From contig NZ_CP098774.1 of assembly GCF_028473665.1 (NCBI RefSeq), forward strand, positions 4,521,501 to 4,585,500: a DNA stretch of 64,000 nucleotides. The letters run 5' to 3'. Position 1 is the stretch's first letter, and every line of letters starts with the position of its first letter. This document shows positions 15,716-24,121 of the stretch, one piece after another. The notes beneath the pieces are model-generated. The model was given only the letters and a program-made list of their open reading frames with translations, was not told where the DNA came from and did not search any database. The stretch is from Sphingomonas sp. QA11. GTDB taxonomy: Bacteria > Pseudomonadota > Alphaproteobacteria > Sphingomonadales > Sphingomonadaceae. The position numbers were made by a program, and so were the translations under genes.

Positions 15716-17212
15716 CTATTCGTCCTCGAGCAGCAGCCGCGCGTTGATCGTCGGATTGCCTGCCTGCGACAGCGGGAACTCAGTCCCGGCCTCGTGCTGC
15801 GAGGGAACGGTGATCTCGACCGTGAGCTTGCGATCGAGAATCTTGTCCTGATCGACGCGGAAATTGACGTTGATCAGGCCGTGATCGCGGCAATTGGCGC
15901 AGTTGCGCGGCGTCGCCGGCTGGAAGAAGGCCCGTGTCGCGATCGTCTGTCCATCGGCAAGCAGGTGGACCTGGAACGAGCCGGGGATGTTGAGCCGGTC
16001 GATATCCTTGACCCGCACCGAGACCGGCGCGGCGCTCCTGATGGTGAAGCTGCGCTCCGCGTCGATGCTGCCGACCCTGTTCTCCAGCTGGGGCGGCGCC
16101 GCCGCCTCGGCACCGGTATCGAGCGTGTCATAGCTGATGTCGGTCTGCTCGATCGTCTGATCCGCCGTCACCGACCAGGCCGGGGTCGCGGGAAGCGTGC
16201 TGAACGGCGGCGAGAGCCAATATTGATCGGACGACGACATGGTCGATTTGAAGCCGGCAAGCGTCGTCGCGCCCACCAGGGTCTGCCATTTCCACCACAG
16301 CCGATCGAGGTTGCAATGGTAGAACCAGAAGATCGGATCGAACGACGCGACATTCTGATCAGCCATCGTATCGCCGACCGACATGTGGCCGCCGTCATGG
16401 GCCGCGATCGAGAAATCCTGATAGCCGTCGACGCCGTAATGGCCGAACCGGGTCTGCTGGAGCGAGGTCGCGGTGTTCCCGAAGAAATCATTCTCCTGCA
16501 GGTTCGAGGCGATCGTCGCGTCGGGATAGCGCGTGGTGGTGTAGTTCGCGCCGTAGCCCGGGCCGAGATTGACCGGCACGACATATTGGTCGAACGGCGC
16601 CTGCTTGAGCAAAGCGGGCACCGGTGTCGACATGTCCCAGTATGGGATGGTGACGTCGCCACAGCCCGCCACCGACCGCAGCGCATCCTCGAACACGCGC
16701 AGATATTCGCGGTGCCAGGGGTTGAATCGCGGTTCGTGATGCAGGCAGTTGGTCTGCGGCAGTCCGTGGATGCCGGCCAGCGCATAATAGCTGCCATTGG
16801 TGCCCGGATCGATCGCCATCAGGCCCTTGAAGGCATTGGTGAGGGCGGTCACCTCGTCGGGGCTCAGGCTGTCGACATTCTTGCGGACGCGGCCGGTGGC
16901 GCGCTCGCTCAGCGCCCGCACCGACGGCGCTGCCGCCACCGCGGCCCCCATCGGATAGCCGTTCATGATCCAGTTGTAGAAGGTCGCCGACATGTCCGCC
17001 GTCCATTTCGGATAGGGATCCGGCGGCATGTCGCCATCGGGCTGGCGGGTGTGGATATAGATGGTCGGCGCGTTCTTCTTCACGCCGTCATAGGAGGAAA
17101 GATCGATCCCCTTGGGGCCCATATGGGCGATGTCGTAATCAGTGAAGAACTGACGGATATCGGCCATATAGGTCGGATTCTTCACCGGCCCGTCCGCGCT
17201 GCTGTTGTCCAT
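15716..17212 (-). CDS. Tyrosinase family copper oxidase with extra N-terminal segment
   Basis: 498 residues. The type 3 copper sites are clear: CuA with His149, the His158/His159 pair in CLHHEPRFNPWHREYLRVFE and His167; CuB with His272 and His276 in AHDGGHM and His299 in FDPIFWFYHCNLDRLWWKW. Cys156, two residues before His158, could form the thioether bridge known in many polyphenol oxidases. It should oxidise phenols to o-quinones. About 115 residues before the core (IRQFFTDYDIAHMGPKGIDL and WIMNGYPMG) are not part of the tyrosinase domain. The C-terminal 130 residues form a beta-rich polyphenol-oxidase-type tail with CANCRDHG. No signal peptide is seen, so it is probably cytoplasmic. Confidence 0.9.
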   Translation of the reverse strand: MDNSSADGPVKNPTYMADIRQFFTDYDIAHMGPKGIDLSSYDGVKKNAPTIYIHTRQPDGDMPPDPYPKWTADMSATFYNWIMNGYPMGAAVAAAPSVRALSERATGRVRKNVDSLSPDEVTALTNAFKGLMAIDPGTNGSYYALAGIHGLPQTNCLHHEPRFNPWHREYLRVFEDALRSVAGCGDVTIPYWDMSTPVPALLKQAPFDQYVVPVNLGPGYGANYTTTRYPDATIASNLQENDFFGNTATSLQQTRFGHYGVDGYQDFSIAAHDGGHMSVGDTMADQNVASFDPIFWFYHCNLDRLWWKWQTLVGATTLAGFKSTMSSSDQYWLSPPFSTLPATPAWSVTADQTIEQTDISYDTLDTGAEAAAPPQLENRVGSIDAERSFTIRSAAPVSVRVKDIDRLNIPGSFQVHLLADGQTIATRAFFQPATPRNCANCRDHGLINVNFRVDQDKILDRKLTVEITVPSQHEAGTEFPLSQAGNPTINARLLLEDE

Positions 17213-17370
17213 GACGCTGCCCCTCCACGATGGCGTTCCCGAAGCCGAGAACGGCGACTCAGCGCGCCATTCCGTCGACTTCCCGCCCGCGCTTCATGCT
17301 GCAGAATCCGGCCGCGCCGATAGCGGAACCGGCGCCGATTCGGCGCCTTCGCGCATGGCTGTTCCAGGCC

Positions 17371-17823
17371 CTATCGCAGGCCGTCGACGATCGCCGTGCC
17401 CGGTCCACCGGCCTGTGTCTTCACCACCCCGCGCAACCGGGGATCGAACGAGACATGGACGACGGCACGGCTCGTCTCGAGGATGAGCTGATCGAACTTC
17501 AGCCCGCTCGCCGCGAGCGTCCGGGCGACCGCCACCGGGCTCAGCCCGGCCACGCGGATATCGGCGGCATAGCCCTTTGTGTGCGCCGAGGTGGCGGTGC
17601 CCCCGACGATCCGGTTGATCGTCGGATTGCGATAGGCCGAAGTGATGACGATCGCGCGCGCGCCCAGGATCGACCGCGCCTTTTCGAGACCGGGCGCCAG
17701 GAGCTTGCCGATATTGGCGAGATGATCGGCGGTCGGCGTGTTGGCGATGCCACATCGATCAGCAGTGTCGGACACGAGGAATTCGTCGAGGAAGAAATGT
17801 TCGGTGAGTTTCGTGCGCGCCAT
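17371..17823 (-). CDS. Peptidase M15 family protein (D-Ala-D-Ala carboxypeptidase-like)
   Basis: 150-residue zinc peptidase of the M15A type: ITSAYRNPTINRIVGG, then SAHTKGYAADIRV (first His and Asp ligands) and VVHVSFDPRLRG (second His). Relatives cut peptidoglycan cross-links or stem peptides, and some are phage endolysin parts. No signal peptide is present and no phage genes are nearby, so its route to the cell wall is unclear. The ATG at 17821-17823 (MARTKLTEHFFLDEF) matches the usual family start. It lies about 150 bases from the tyrosinase-like gene on the same strand. Confidence 0.85.
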   Translation of the reverse strand: MARTKLTEHFFLDEFLVSDTADRCGIANTPTADHLANIGKLLAPGLEKARSILGARAIVITSAYRNPTINRIVGGTATSAHTKGYAADIRVAGLSPVAVARTLAASGLKFDQLILETSRAVVHVSFDPRLRGVVKTQAGGPGTAIVDGLR

Positions 17824-17949
17824 GTCGGTTTCCCCGGTCAGTGAACGGGATGGTCCGATCAGACGGCCAGCCAAGCCTTCGACCCCATCCCGTCGCGGTG
17901 ATGAACCGGATTGGAGCGCGGTTGAATCAGGACGCCCCCGGAGATGTGC

Positions 17950-18465
17950 TCAGAGGCCGAGAGTCAGCGTGCGCAGCAATGCGGCAAGATGATCGCGCTC
18001 CTGCCCGCTGAGGCTGGTCACCGCCTCGGCAGCCTCGGCGAAGCGTACGCTGATCGCGGCATCGACAAGGTCCCGGCCGCGATCGGTGAGCATCGCCGTC
18101 AGCGCACGCCGATCGTCCGGATCGCGCTCGCGGGTCAGCAGGCCCCGCGCCTCGAGCCGGTCGAGACAGGCGGTCATCGCGCCCGAGGTGAGCAGCACCG
18201 AGCGCCGCAACAGGGTCGGCTTCAGGCGGCAAGGCGGCCCGGAGCGTCGGAGCGTCGCCAGCACGTCAAGATCGGTATAGCTGAGCCCAGCCGGCTTCAG
18301 GACCTCGTTGGCCCGTGCCTCCAGTCGACCGGCGAGGTGCAGAATCCGCCCGACCACCGCCATCGGCGACGCATCGAGATCGGGCCGTTCGCGTCGCCAG
18401 TCGCGCAACAGCTGATCGACCACATCCCCTGCGCCCGCCTCCCCCTCTTCTTCCGATTCCGACAT
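17950..18465 (-). CDS. MarR family transcriptional regulator
   Basis: 171 residues with a winged helix-turn-helix: LEARANEVLKPAGLSYTDLDVLATLRRSGPP, then LLTSGAMTACLDRLEARGLLTRERDPDDRRA, the MarR recognition helix and wing. MarR proteins are dimeric repressors that release DNA when they bind small, often phenolic, ligands. It is transcribed divergently from an exported alpha/beta hydrolase, with a palindrome in the 105-base intergenic region, so it probably controls that gene and itself. The start at 18463-18465 is an ATG preceded by GGGAAGG. Confidence 0.92.
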   Translation of the reverse strand: MSESEEEGEAGAGDVVDQLLRDWRRERPDLDASPMAVVGRILHLAGRLEARANEVLKPAGLSYTDLDVLATLRRSGPPCRLKPTLLRRSVLLTSGAMTACLDRLEARGLLTRERDPDDRRALTAMLTDRGRDLVDAAISVRFAEAAEAVTSLSGQERDHLAALLRTLTLGL

Positions 18466-18492
18466 GCCGCCTTCCCTTCATTTATATCGATA

Positions 18493-18505
18493 TCAAGTAT
18501 CTTGA
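18493..18505. promoter_or_regulatory. Candidate MarR operator
   Basis: TCAAGTATCTTGA, a perfect 5-bp inverted repeat around TAT, sits in an AT-rich patch in a GC-rich genome, between the divergent marR-like gene and the hydrolase. ATATCGATAT lies next to it. MarR-type regulators commonly bind short TCAAG/CTTGA-like palindromes that overlap promoters. Confidence 0.55.
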
Positions 18506-18570
18506 CTTGAAGCTATATTGATCGAACCATGGCGTACGATCCCAGACCGGAAATCGGAGAGAGCGCCATC

Positions 18571-20112
18571 ATGAAGAACATCCTCGCATGGTGTGGGCCC
18601 GCCTTCATGCTTGCCGTCATGGTGGCCGTGCCGGTCGCCCGGGCGGCGCCCGTGCCGCCACGCCAGGCAGGCGAAAAACGGGTCGAGCAGGGGGTGGCGA
18701 CCGCGATCGACGGCACGACGATGAACTATGAGATCGGCACGCTGTTCGTGCCCGAGAATCGGGACAAGCCGGACAGCCGGCTGATCGGGGTGGGCTTTGC
18801 GCGGGTGAAGGCGGCGCGTCCGACCGGCGCGCCACCGATATTCCTGCTTGTCGGCGGACCGGGCGCGACCATGCTCGACATCATCCTCGATCATGACGAG
18901 GTGGCGCGGCGGCGCGTGAAGGTGTGGCAGGCCCATGCCGAGGTCGCCGATCTCGTGGTGATCGAGCAGCGCGGCTATACGCTGCGCGGCGACCGGTTAG
19001 AGTTGGCGACCAAAGCGCTGCCGCTCGACCGGCCGATGACCGTCGCCGACGATATCGCGATCGTGCGCGACCTGGCGCGGCGCGCGGCACCGGCCAATCC
19101 CGGCAAGGACCTGTCCGGATACACCATCGTCCAGGCGGCGAACGATGTGGACGACCTGCGCAAGGCGCTCGGCTATGACCGGATCAGCCTGGTCGCGGCA
19201 AGCTTCGGCTCGCAATGGGCGTTCGCGGTGATGAAGGCGCATCCCGGCATCGTGGCCCGGGCGGTGCTGTCCGCGGTCGAGCCGCTCGATTATGGCTATG
19301 ACATGCCGGCGGCTGTGTTCGGGGCGTTCCAGCGCATCGCGTTCGACGCCGACCGGGACCCCGGACTGAAACCCTGGCTGCCGCAAGGCGGGCTGATCGC
19401 CGCGATCCAGGCGACGCGCGACCGGCTCGCCAAAGAACCGGTGACGGTCGTGGTCAGGGACGCTGGCGGCGCGGCGCGCACGATCGTGATGGGGCTGGAG
19501 GACTATCAACTCGCGCTGATCACCTATTCGGCGAACGCGGCGACCTTCCCGCGGTTTGTCCTGTCAGCCTATCACGGTCACTATGACGACTGGGCGCGGG
19601 ACGACATCGACTGGCGGAAAGCCGAACCGCGCGCGCTGATCAACCCGCTGATCAATATCGGCCTGGGCATGTCGGCGGCCCGGCAGAGCCTGTTGTGGAG
19701 CGACCCCGCGCTGCCGGTGCTGGGAAGCTGGAACTTCGCATCCTATCTGGCCACCGTCGGGGAATGGCCCACGCCCGATGCCGGCGACGACTTCCGCACG
19801 CCCGTTTCAGATCCGACGCCGGTCCTGTTCGTGCACGGCGACTGGGATACCTCGACCCCGGTCGACAATATGCTGGCGATGCTGCCCTATTTCCCCAACA
19901 GCCGCGCAATCCTGATCCACCGCGCCCAGCATAACGGCGCTTTCGCGATGCTGCGGAGCCGGCCGGCCGTGGCTGCGAAGATCCATGATTTCCTGCGTAG
20001 CGGCACGACCGACGGGCTGCCGACGGATGTCGCGCTCGACCCGGTGACCTTTGCCAGGCCGGATTTCCCGGCGCCGCACGGCGCAGACGATTCGCCCCAC
20101 CCGACCGGATAG
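18571..20112 (+). CDS. Exported alpha/beta hydrolase (TAP-like peptidase family S33)
   Basis: 513 residues. An N-terminal signal peptide (MKNILAWCGPAFMLAVMVAV ending ARAA) precedes an alpha/beta-hydrolase core: the oxyanion region FLLVGGPGATM, VVIEQRGYTLRGD, the nucleophile elbow VAASFGSQWAF (Ser), and a TAP-like C-terminal part with VLFVHGDWDTSTPVDN (Asp) and HRAQHNGAF (His). Members include tripeptidyl aminopeptidases and proline iminopeptidases. The elbow reads A-x-S-x-G instead of G-x-S-x-G. The ATG at 18571 has GGAGAG upstream. It is probably repressed by the divergent MarR protein. Confidence 0.85.
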   Translation: MKNILAWCGPAFMLAVMVAVPVARAAPVPPRQAGEKRVEQGVATAIDGTTMNYEIGTLFVPENRDKPDSRLIGVGFARVKAARPTGAPPIFLLVGGPGATMLDIILDHDEVARRRVKVWQAHAEVADLVVIEQRGYTLRGDRLELATKALPLDRPMTVADDIAIVRDLARRAAPANPGKDLSGYTIVQAANDVDDLRKALGYDRISLVAASFGSQWAFAVMKAHPGIVARAVLSAVEPLDYGYDMPAAVFGAFQRIAFDADRDPGLKPWLPQGGLIAAIQATRDRLAKEPVTVVVRDAGGAARTIVMGLEDYQLALITYSANAATFPRFVLSAYHGHYDDWARDDIDWRKAEPRALINPLINIGLGMSAARQSLLWSDPALPVLGSWNFASYLATVGEWPTPDAGDDFRTPVSDPTPVLFVHGDWDTSTPVDNMLAMLPYFPNSRAILIHRAQHNGAFAMLRSRPAVAAKIHDFLRSGTTDGLPTDVALDPVTFARPDFPAPHGADDSPHPTG

Positions 20113-20644
20113 CCGACCACAAGGCGGTGCGAATGGCACGGCAGCCGGCCGGTTCCGTCATCGCCCGCGAATCGCTTTCCGTTGCCCGGCGGGATTATGG
20201 CGCAGGAATCCATCAGGATTCAGGTGTTTGCGCATGAACTTCACGCGCGAGGGCCTCATGTCGCGCTCAATTGATGAGAAACGGCAATCGCGATCTGATA
20301 TCAACCATCGCGCCCGGCCTGTTCGGCACGGGATTGAAGCATCGCCGGGCAGGATGGGGAGATACAATTATCGGGAGCAGGATGAGCACCCGCATCCTAT
20401 AGTATATTGTGAGTTTATGCCGGATAGCCGGAGTTCTTTACGGGACCTGCGCCGGCTGCGCCGCAACAATAGTGTATAGATAAGCTGTCATAACTGCAGT
20501 ATGTTTCGGAGAGGTTTGCCGGGGGAGACATGCCCCCTCGATAAGGTCGGAATGTCTTCCATCGGATGCGGCGGCCACCGCGTCCTGGAGGGCGACGAAA
20601 CCGGGCCCGTCCAGGGCCGACGACATTCTTCGAGGAACGACATC
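20113..20644. other. 532-base region without a convincing gene
   Basis: The stretch between the hydrolase and the HTH-like small protein is clearly less GC-rich, especially 20360-20510 (for instance CTATAGTATATTGTGAG). It contains one small inverted repeat, GAATCC-ATCA-GGATTC, at about 20206-20221. No reading frame shows the codon bias seen in neighbouring genes. It could hold a promoter, an sRNA, or the remains of a decayed gene; I cannot tell which. Confidence 0.45.
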
Positions 20645-21031
20645 ATGCAGCGACGACCCGAAATGTGCATCGTCAACCGCGAGCTGGTGGAGGATCTGGA
20701 GCCGCTGGTCGGATCGCAGGCCGAGGTGATGCAGCGGCTCGGGATCAGCTGGAACAGCTGGATCAAGATCGTCGCCGGCCTGCCGGTCCGCAAGTCGGTT
20801 GGGCAGCGCCTGAAGGAGCGCGCATTGGCGCAGGCAGCCAGCGCCCAGGGACTGAAAGCGAAATTCCCCTGCAGCTCGGCGCCGGACGGGATCAATCGCG
20901 CGGCACTCGACAATGCCTTCATGTTTCCCGCAGCCAATGATGCCGAAGCGGCGCCCCGGCCGGCCGGATATGGCCTTCGCGGCGTTCGGCGCGCGCGGTC
21001 GTTCGGGATGTGCGAAGGCGCAGCGCACTGA
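20645..21031 (+). CDS. Hypothetical small protein with a possible HTH region
   Basis: 128 residues from ATG 20645, or 122 from ATG 20663 (MCIVNRELVEDLEPLVG). Residues about 10-60 (VGSQAEVMQRLGISWNSWIKI, then GLPVRKSVGQRLKERALA) look like a helix-turn-helix: a short helix, a glycine turn, a second helix with W-S-W, and a basic third helix. I recall similar small proteins in sphingomonads but know no function. The last 60 residues are less convincing. It is followed by a convergent gene 60 bases on. Confidence 0.5.
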   Translation: MQRRPEMCIVNRELVEDLEPLVGSQAEVMQRLGISWNSWIKIVAGLPVRKSVGQRLKERALAQAASAQGLKAKFPCSSAPDGINRAALDNAFMFPAANDAEAAPRPAGYGLRGVRRARSFGMCEGAAH

Positions 21032-21091
21032 CAAGCCTGATTTGCTTCGGGACAGCGGACCTCGCCGCCGCCCCGAAGGCATCATTTCCAG

Positions 21092-21409
21092 CTATCGCGG
21101 GCTCGCCGATCCTTTCTTCGGCGTAGAGCTTGGCTTGGGCGTCGGGCTTGGACTGGTCGTGCCGTCGTCTCTCATCGCCTCGTTCAACTGCTGCGCGCGG
21201 ATTCGGATACCGGCATCCTGCTCGGGCGTGATCTTGCCCTTGCCATATTGCAGCGATCGATAATCCTTTTCGGCCTGGCTCTGGTCCGAGGACGCCGGAC
21301 CGCTCGTGTCGCCCGAGGCCTGCTGAGCGGCGGCGGACTGGGCGAGGGCACCGCCCGCGAGAAGCAGGCCGGCCGCCGAGGCGAGGAAAAGCTGGGTGAT
21401 CGTCTTCAT
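21092..21409 (-). CDS. Small exported hypothetical protein
   Basis: 105 residues. A clear signal peptide (MKTITQLFLASAAGLLLAGG, cut after ALA at about residue 23) is followed by a short hydrophilic protein: a Q/A/S/D-rich segment, a central DYRSLQYGKGKITPEQDAGI part that may be helical, and a disordered tail rich in S, P, T and K. It has no Cys and no lipobox, so it is probably free in the periplasm. Function unknown. AAGGGATGTACC lies upstream of the ATG at 21407-21409. Confidence 0.75.
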   Translation of the reverse strand: MKTITQLFLASAAGLLLAGGALAQSAAAQQASGDTSGPASSDQSQAEKDYRSLQYGKGKITPEQDAGIRIRAQQLNEAMRDDGTTSPSPTPKPSSTPKKGSASPR

Positions 21410-21549
21410 GGTACATCCCTTCCGGTTCCGGCCGGCGATCGGCCGCGTGGCCGGCGCCGCCCGGGCACCGGTGGGAGCATCATGCGATTCCCGCGGCGAC
21501 GTTGCGCGTGACAGGCGTCACGCCGTCGCGACACGCTATCGTCGGGCTG

Positions 21550-22035
21550 TCACCGCGACGCCGGTCGCCTGACCGCCAGCACCCCGGCGGCGATGAAGGC
21601 GATCAGCACCAGCCCCTGGACGATCACAAAGGCCGGTTCAGTCCCGGTCGGGGCGAAGGCATTCAGGAAGGGGATCTTCTGGAAGGCCTGCACGACCCCG
21701 ACAAAGACGTTGAAATAGAGCGCGATGACCGCGGTGACGGTATAGACCGCACGCCATATCCCGGCGCGTTCGAACACATAAAGGGCGACCAGGGCGACGG
21801 CGAGATCGACCAGCGAGATCGCGCCGACGACATGTGGCGGGCCGATCACCTTCGAATGGAAGAAGAAGCCGGTAACGCTGGTCAGGATCGTGAAGACGAG
21901 AAAGGCGAGGTTCCAGCCGCCCAGCCACCGCCCCCGCAGCAAGGCGACAAGAAAAACGAGCCCGGTCGCGATGCCGATCAGGCTGATGATCGTGTGAAGT
22001 TGCGTGAACGCCGCTACCGACAGGCCGAGAATCAT
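21550..22035 (-). CDS. Conserved four-helix membrane protein
   Basis: 161 residues with four predicted transmembrane helices at about 8-30, 40-60, 70-90 and 100-155 (the last region may hold two). It opens MILGLSVAAFTQLHTIISLIGIATG and contains TSVTGFFFHSKVIGPPHVVG and TAVIALYFNVFVGVVQAFQKIP. I recall this as a widespread uncharacterised family with a conserved His in the first helix. No enzyme motif is visible. It stands alone on the minus strand, between an exported small protein and a plus-strand membrane protein. Confidence 0.8.
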   Translation of the reverse strand: MILGLSVAAFTQLHTIISLIGIATGLVFLVALLRGRWLGGWNLAFLVFTILTSVTGFFFHSKVIGPPHVVGAISLVDLAVALVALYVFERAGIWRAVYTVTAVIALYFNVFVGVVQAFQKIPFLNAFAPTGTEPAFVIVQGLVLIAFIAAGVLAVRRPASR

Positions 22036-22289
22036 CGTTCGTCTCCCCGTTATTCCTGCAGACTATACTTCGTGGACAGTCGCGGCGAGCAGATTCGTAA
22101 CCGTAACGAAACGATCGGTTCGCGTGACTTCCTGGCGATTGGATGCCGCCAGCCCATCGGCGGCACGCGCCGAGACGCGAAGAAGACACGGCCGACCGGC
22201 TTGTCCGGCAGGTGCCCGCCACCTCGATTGACGCCCGCCGAGCGCGTGACCATAGGCTGGCCGCGCTTCGGCAGCGGAAGAAGACGTGG

Positions 22290-22970
22290 ATGGGTGCTGT
22301 TTCGGCCGTCTTCTACTTTCTCAGCCAGCATTCCCTTCTGGCAATACCGCTTTATCCGTTGGCCGCGCTGGCGATCGGGGCGGTGCTGGCCAGGGTGACC
22401 GGCCGGCGCTGGTGGCTGTTCCTCGGCGTGCCGGGGCTGGCGATGGCGGCGGTCAGCCCGCTCTTCGCATCGGCGGTGAATGCGCTCTTCCTCAATGCCG
22501 CCGGCACGACGGGCAGCGCGGTGATCGTCCATGCCGAGGAGACGAACTCGACGCTGAACGACAATCCGATCTGGTATTATGAAGCCGTGGTGCGGACCGC
22601 GGACGGCCGCGACGTCGAGACGAGCTTCGACACCATGTCAGCGTCGATCTACCCGTGGCGCAACGAAATCCTGATCCCGCCGGAGGGCGAGCGGTTCGTG
22701 GTCACCTATATCCCCGGCTTTCCGCGCAACATCGCGATCATGGTCGACCAGTCGCCCTATGGCCGCAAGCGGCTGATCCAGCGCGACCGGGAGCCGGTCG
22801 ACACGGCGGGGGCGAAGCTGGCGGCGGCGCCCGGCAATGCGGATTTTCGCGAGGCGTATCGGAAGGCGCTGACCGGCTTCATCGCGCGCCACGGGGTTGA
22901 TGCCGACCGTGCGCTGCTGGCCGATTATCGGGCTAAACTTGCCGGGCTTGAGACGCAGCCGTCGCGATAG
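22290..22970 (+). CDS. Hypothetical membrane protein with a soluble domain
   Basis: 226 residues. Two transmembrane helices (about 8-30 and 36-58) lead into a beta-rich soluble part with VIVHAEETNSTLNDNPIWYYEAVVRTADGRDVETSF and RFVVTYIPGFPRNIAIM, and a helical C-terminus. The middle, which asks for a linear expression of voltage- or redox-independent function, shows no catalytic motif; the pattern of AxVxxxxxT-N-xPxxxYxAxV is faintly like DUF3592 proteins. The ATG at 22290 follows GGAAGAAGACG. The upstream extension in the same frame is not credible. Function unknown. Confidence 0.65.
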   Translation: MGAVSAVFYFLSQHSLLAIPLYPLAALAIGAVLARVTGRRWWLFLGVPGLAMAAVSPLFASAVNALFLNAAGTTGSAVIVHAEETNSTLNDNPIWYYEAVVRTADGRDVETSFDTMSASIYPWRNEILIPPEGERFVVTYIPGFPRNIAIMVDQSPYGRKRLIQRDREPVDTAGAKLAAAPGNADFREAYRKALTGFIARHGVDADRALLADYRAKLAGLETQPSR

Positions 22971-23093
22971 GAGGCAAGGACGATAGGCAAGCTCTGGAAA
23001 TTGCACCCAGTCACCATCATTATCGGTGCCGACACGCCGTGTCCGGCACGGGCCAAACCGCCGGAAACCAGTTGAGCAGTCAGGAAGGACCGC

Positions 23094-23747
23094 ATGAAAT
23101 CCCTGTTCGATCGCCTGTTCGGACGCCGCGAGGCCATGACAACAACCGCCGAGGTCGCACCGGCCGCCAGCCCCGACCCCGATGAGAAGATCGACCGGCT
23201 GCGCGACCAGATCCGGCGCGATGTCGCCACCGGTTTCTATGATGAGGACGTCATCCTGGTGCAGGCGGTCGCTTCCTTCGAGGAGGAGTTCGATCCGCCC
23301 GTGCTGCGCCGTGAGGCACAACGGCTGCTGCGCGAGGCTCTGTTGGAGCATAGCGAAGCACAGCGCGGCTGGCCCGAGCGCACTGACTGCGACCGGCTGG
23401 ACGACGCGTTCGCCGCGCTTGAAGCCAGGGGCATCGTCTCGCGCCAGCACTTCACCTGCTGCGGCACCTGCGGCTCCACCGAGATATGGGACGAGATCGA
23501 CGCGGTGGAGAAAGCCGGCCGGCCGGCGCGCGGCTATGCCTTCTATCATGTGCAGGATACGGAACGCGCCGCCGAGGGGGGCGGGCTCCATCTGAACTAT
23601 GGCGCTTGCGAGGAGGGCGAGGAGGCTGCCCTGGCGGTGGCGAAGGACATCGTCACGCACCTCGAGGCGCATGGGCTTCGGACGGAGTGGGACGGGAGTT
23701 GGGCGCAACGGATTGCGGTGTCGCTCGATTGGAAGCGGCGGCGTTAG
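23094..23747 (+). CDS. DUF6891-type protein
   Basis: 217 residues. A short N-terminal region (MKSLFDRLFGRREAM) leads to DEKIDRLRDQIRRDVATGFYDED and then the signature SRQHFTCCGTCGSTEIWDE, with three Cys close together, and YAFYHVQDTERAAEGGGLHLNYGAC. I match this to the family now called DUF6891, whose function is unknown; the CC-x2-C cluster could bind a metal. AGGAAGG precedes the ATG at 23094. The gene stands alone. Confidence 0.7.
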   Translation: MKSLFDRLFGRREAMTTTAEVAPAASPDPDEKIDRLRDQIRRDVATGFYDEDVILVQAVASFEEEFDPPVLRREAQRLLREALLEHSEAQRGWPERTDCDRLDDAFAALEARGIVSRQHFTCCGTCGSTEIWDEIDAVEKAGRPARGYAFYHVQDTERAAEGGGLHLNYGACEEGEEAALAVAKDIVTHLEAHGLRTEWDGSWAQRIAVSLDWKRRR

Positions 23748-24121
23748 GGCCAACCCACCGGCACATGGATCAAGTGGAGCGTCAACGTCATCTCGCGGGT
23801 AGAACAAGACGGCGAGATGAGGAAACTCGTTCCGGCCACTCCTTGGGTGAGAAGCTGCGAAAGTCTATCGCCACCAGCATTCCGTCATTCAGCCCAGGCC
23901 ATCGAGTGGCAGCCCTAACCCCGAATCGATCTGGCAGCCCAGATCGGCCTTAGCCATCCTCGACATGGAAGGGCCCTGGCACATTTGCGGGATGGGGCGG
24001 CAGGCGAACGGAATTAATCACCGGATCCGCATCGATAAACGGTGCATCATCCATCGCCGATCGGGGCAACGCGTTCTGGCGGAAAAGAACCGCATCGCTG
24101 CCCCGATCAGCGACATGCTGA
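23748..24121. other. 374-base intergenic region with two hairpins
   Basis: No convincing gene is present between the DUF6891 gene and thiC. It contains GATCTGG-CAGC-CCAGATC at 23928-23945 and a larger stem, GATCGGGGC (24059-24067) with GCCCCGATC (24100-24108), enclosing a second inner pairing (GCGTTCT with AGAACCGC). The second structure lies 14 bases after the thiC stop and may mark the end of the thiC transcript, although no T-run follows. Confidence 0.5.
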
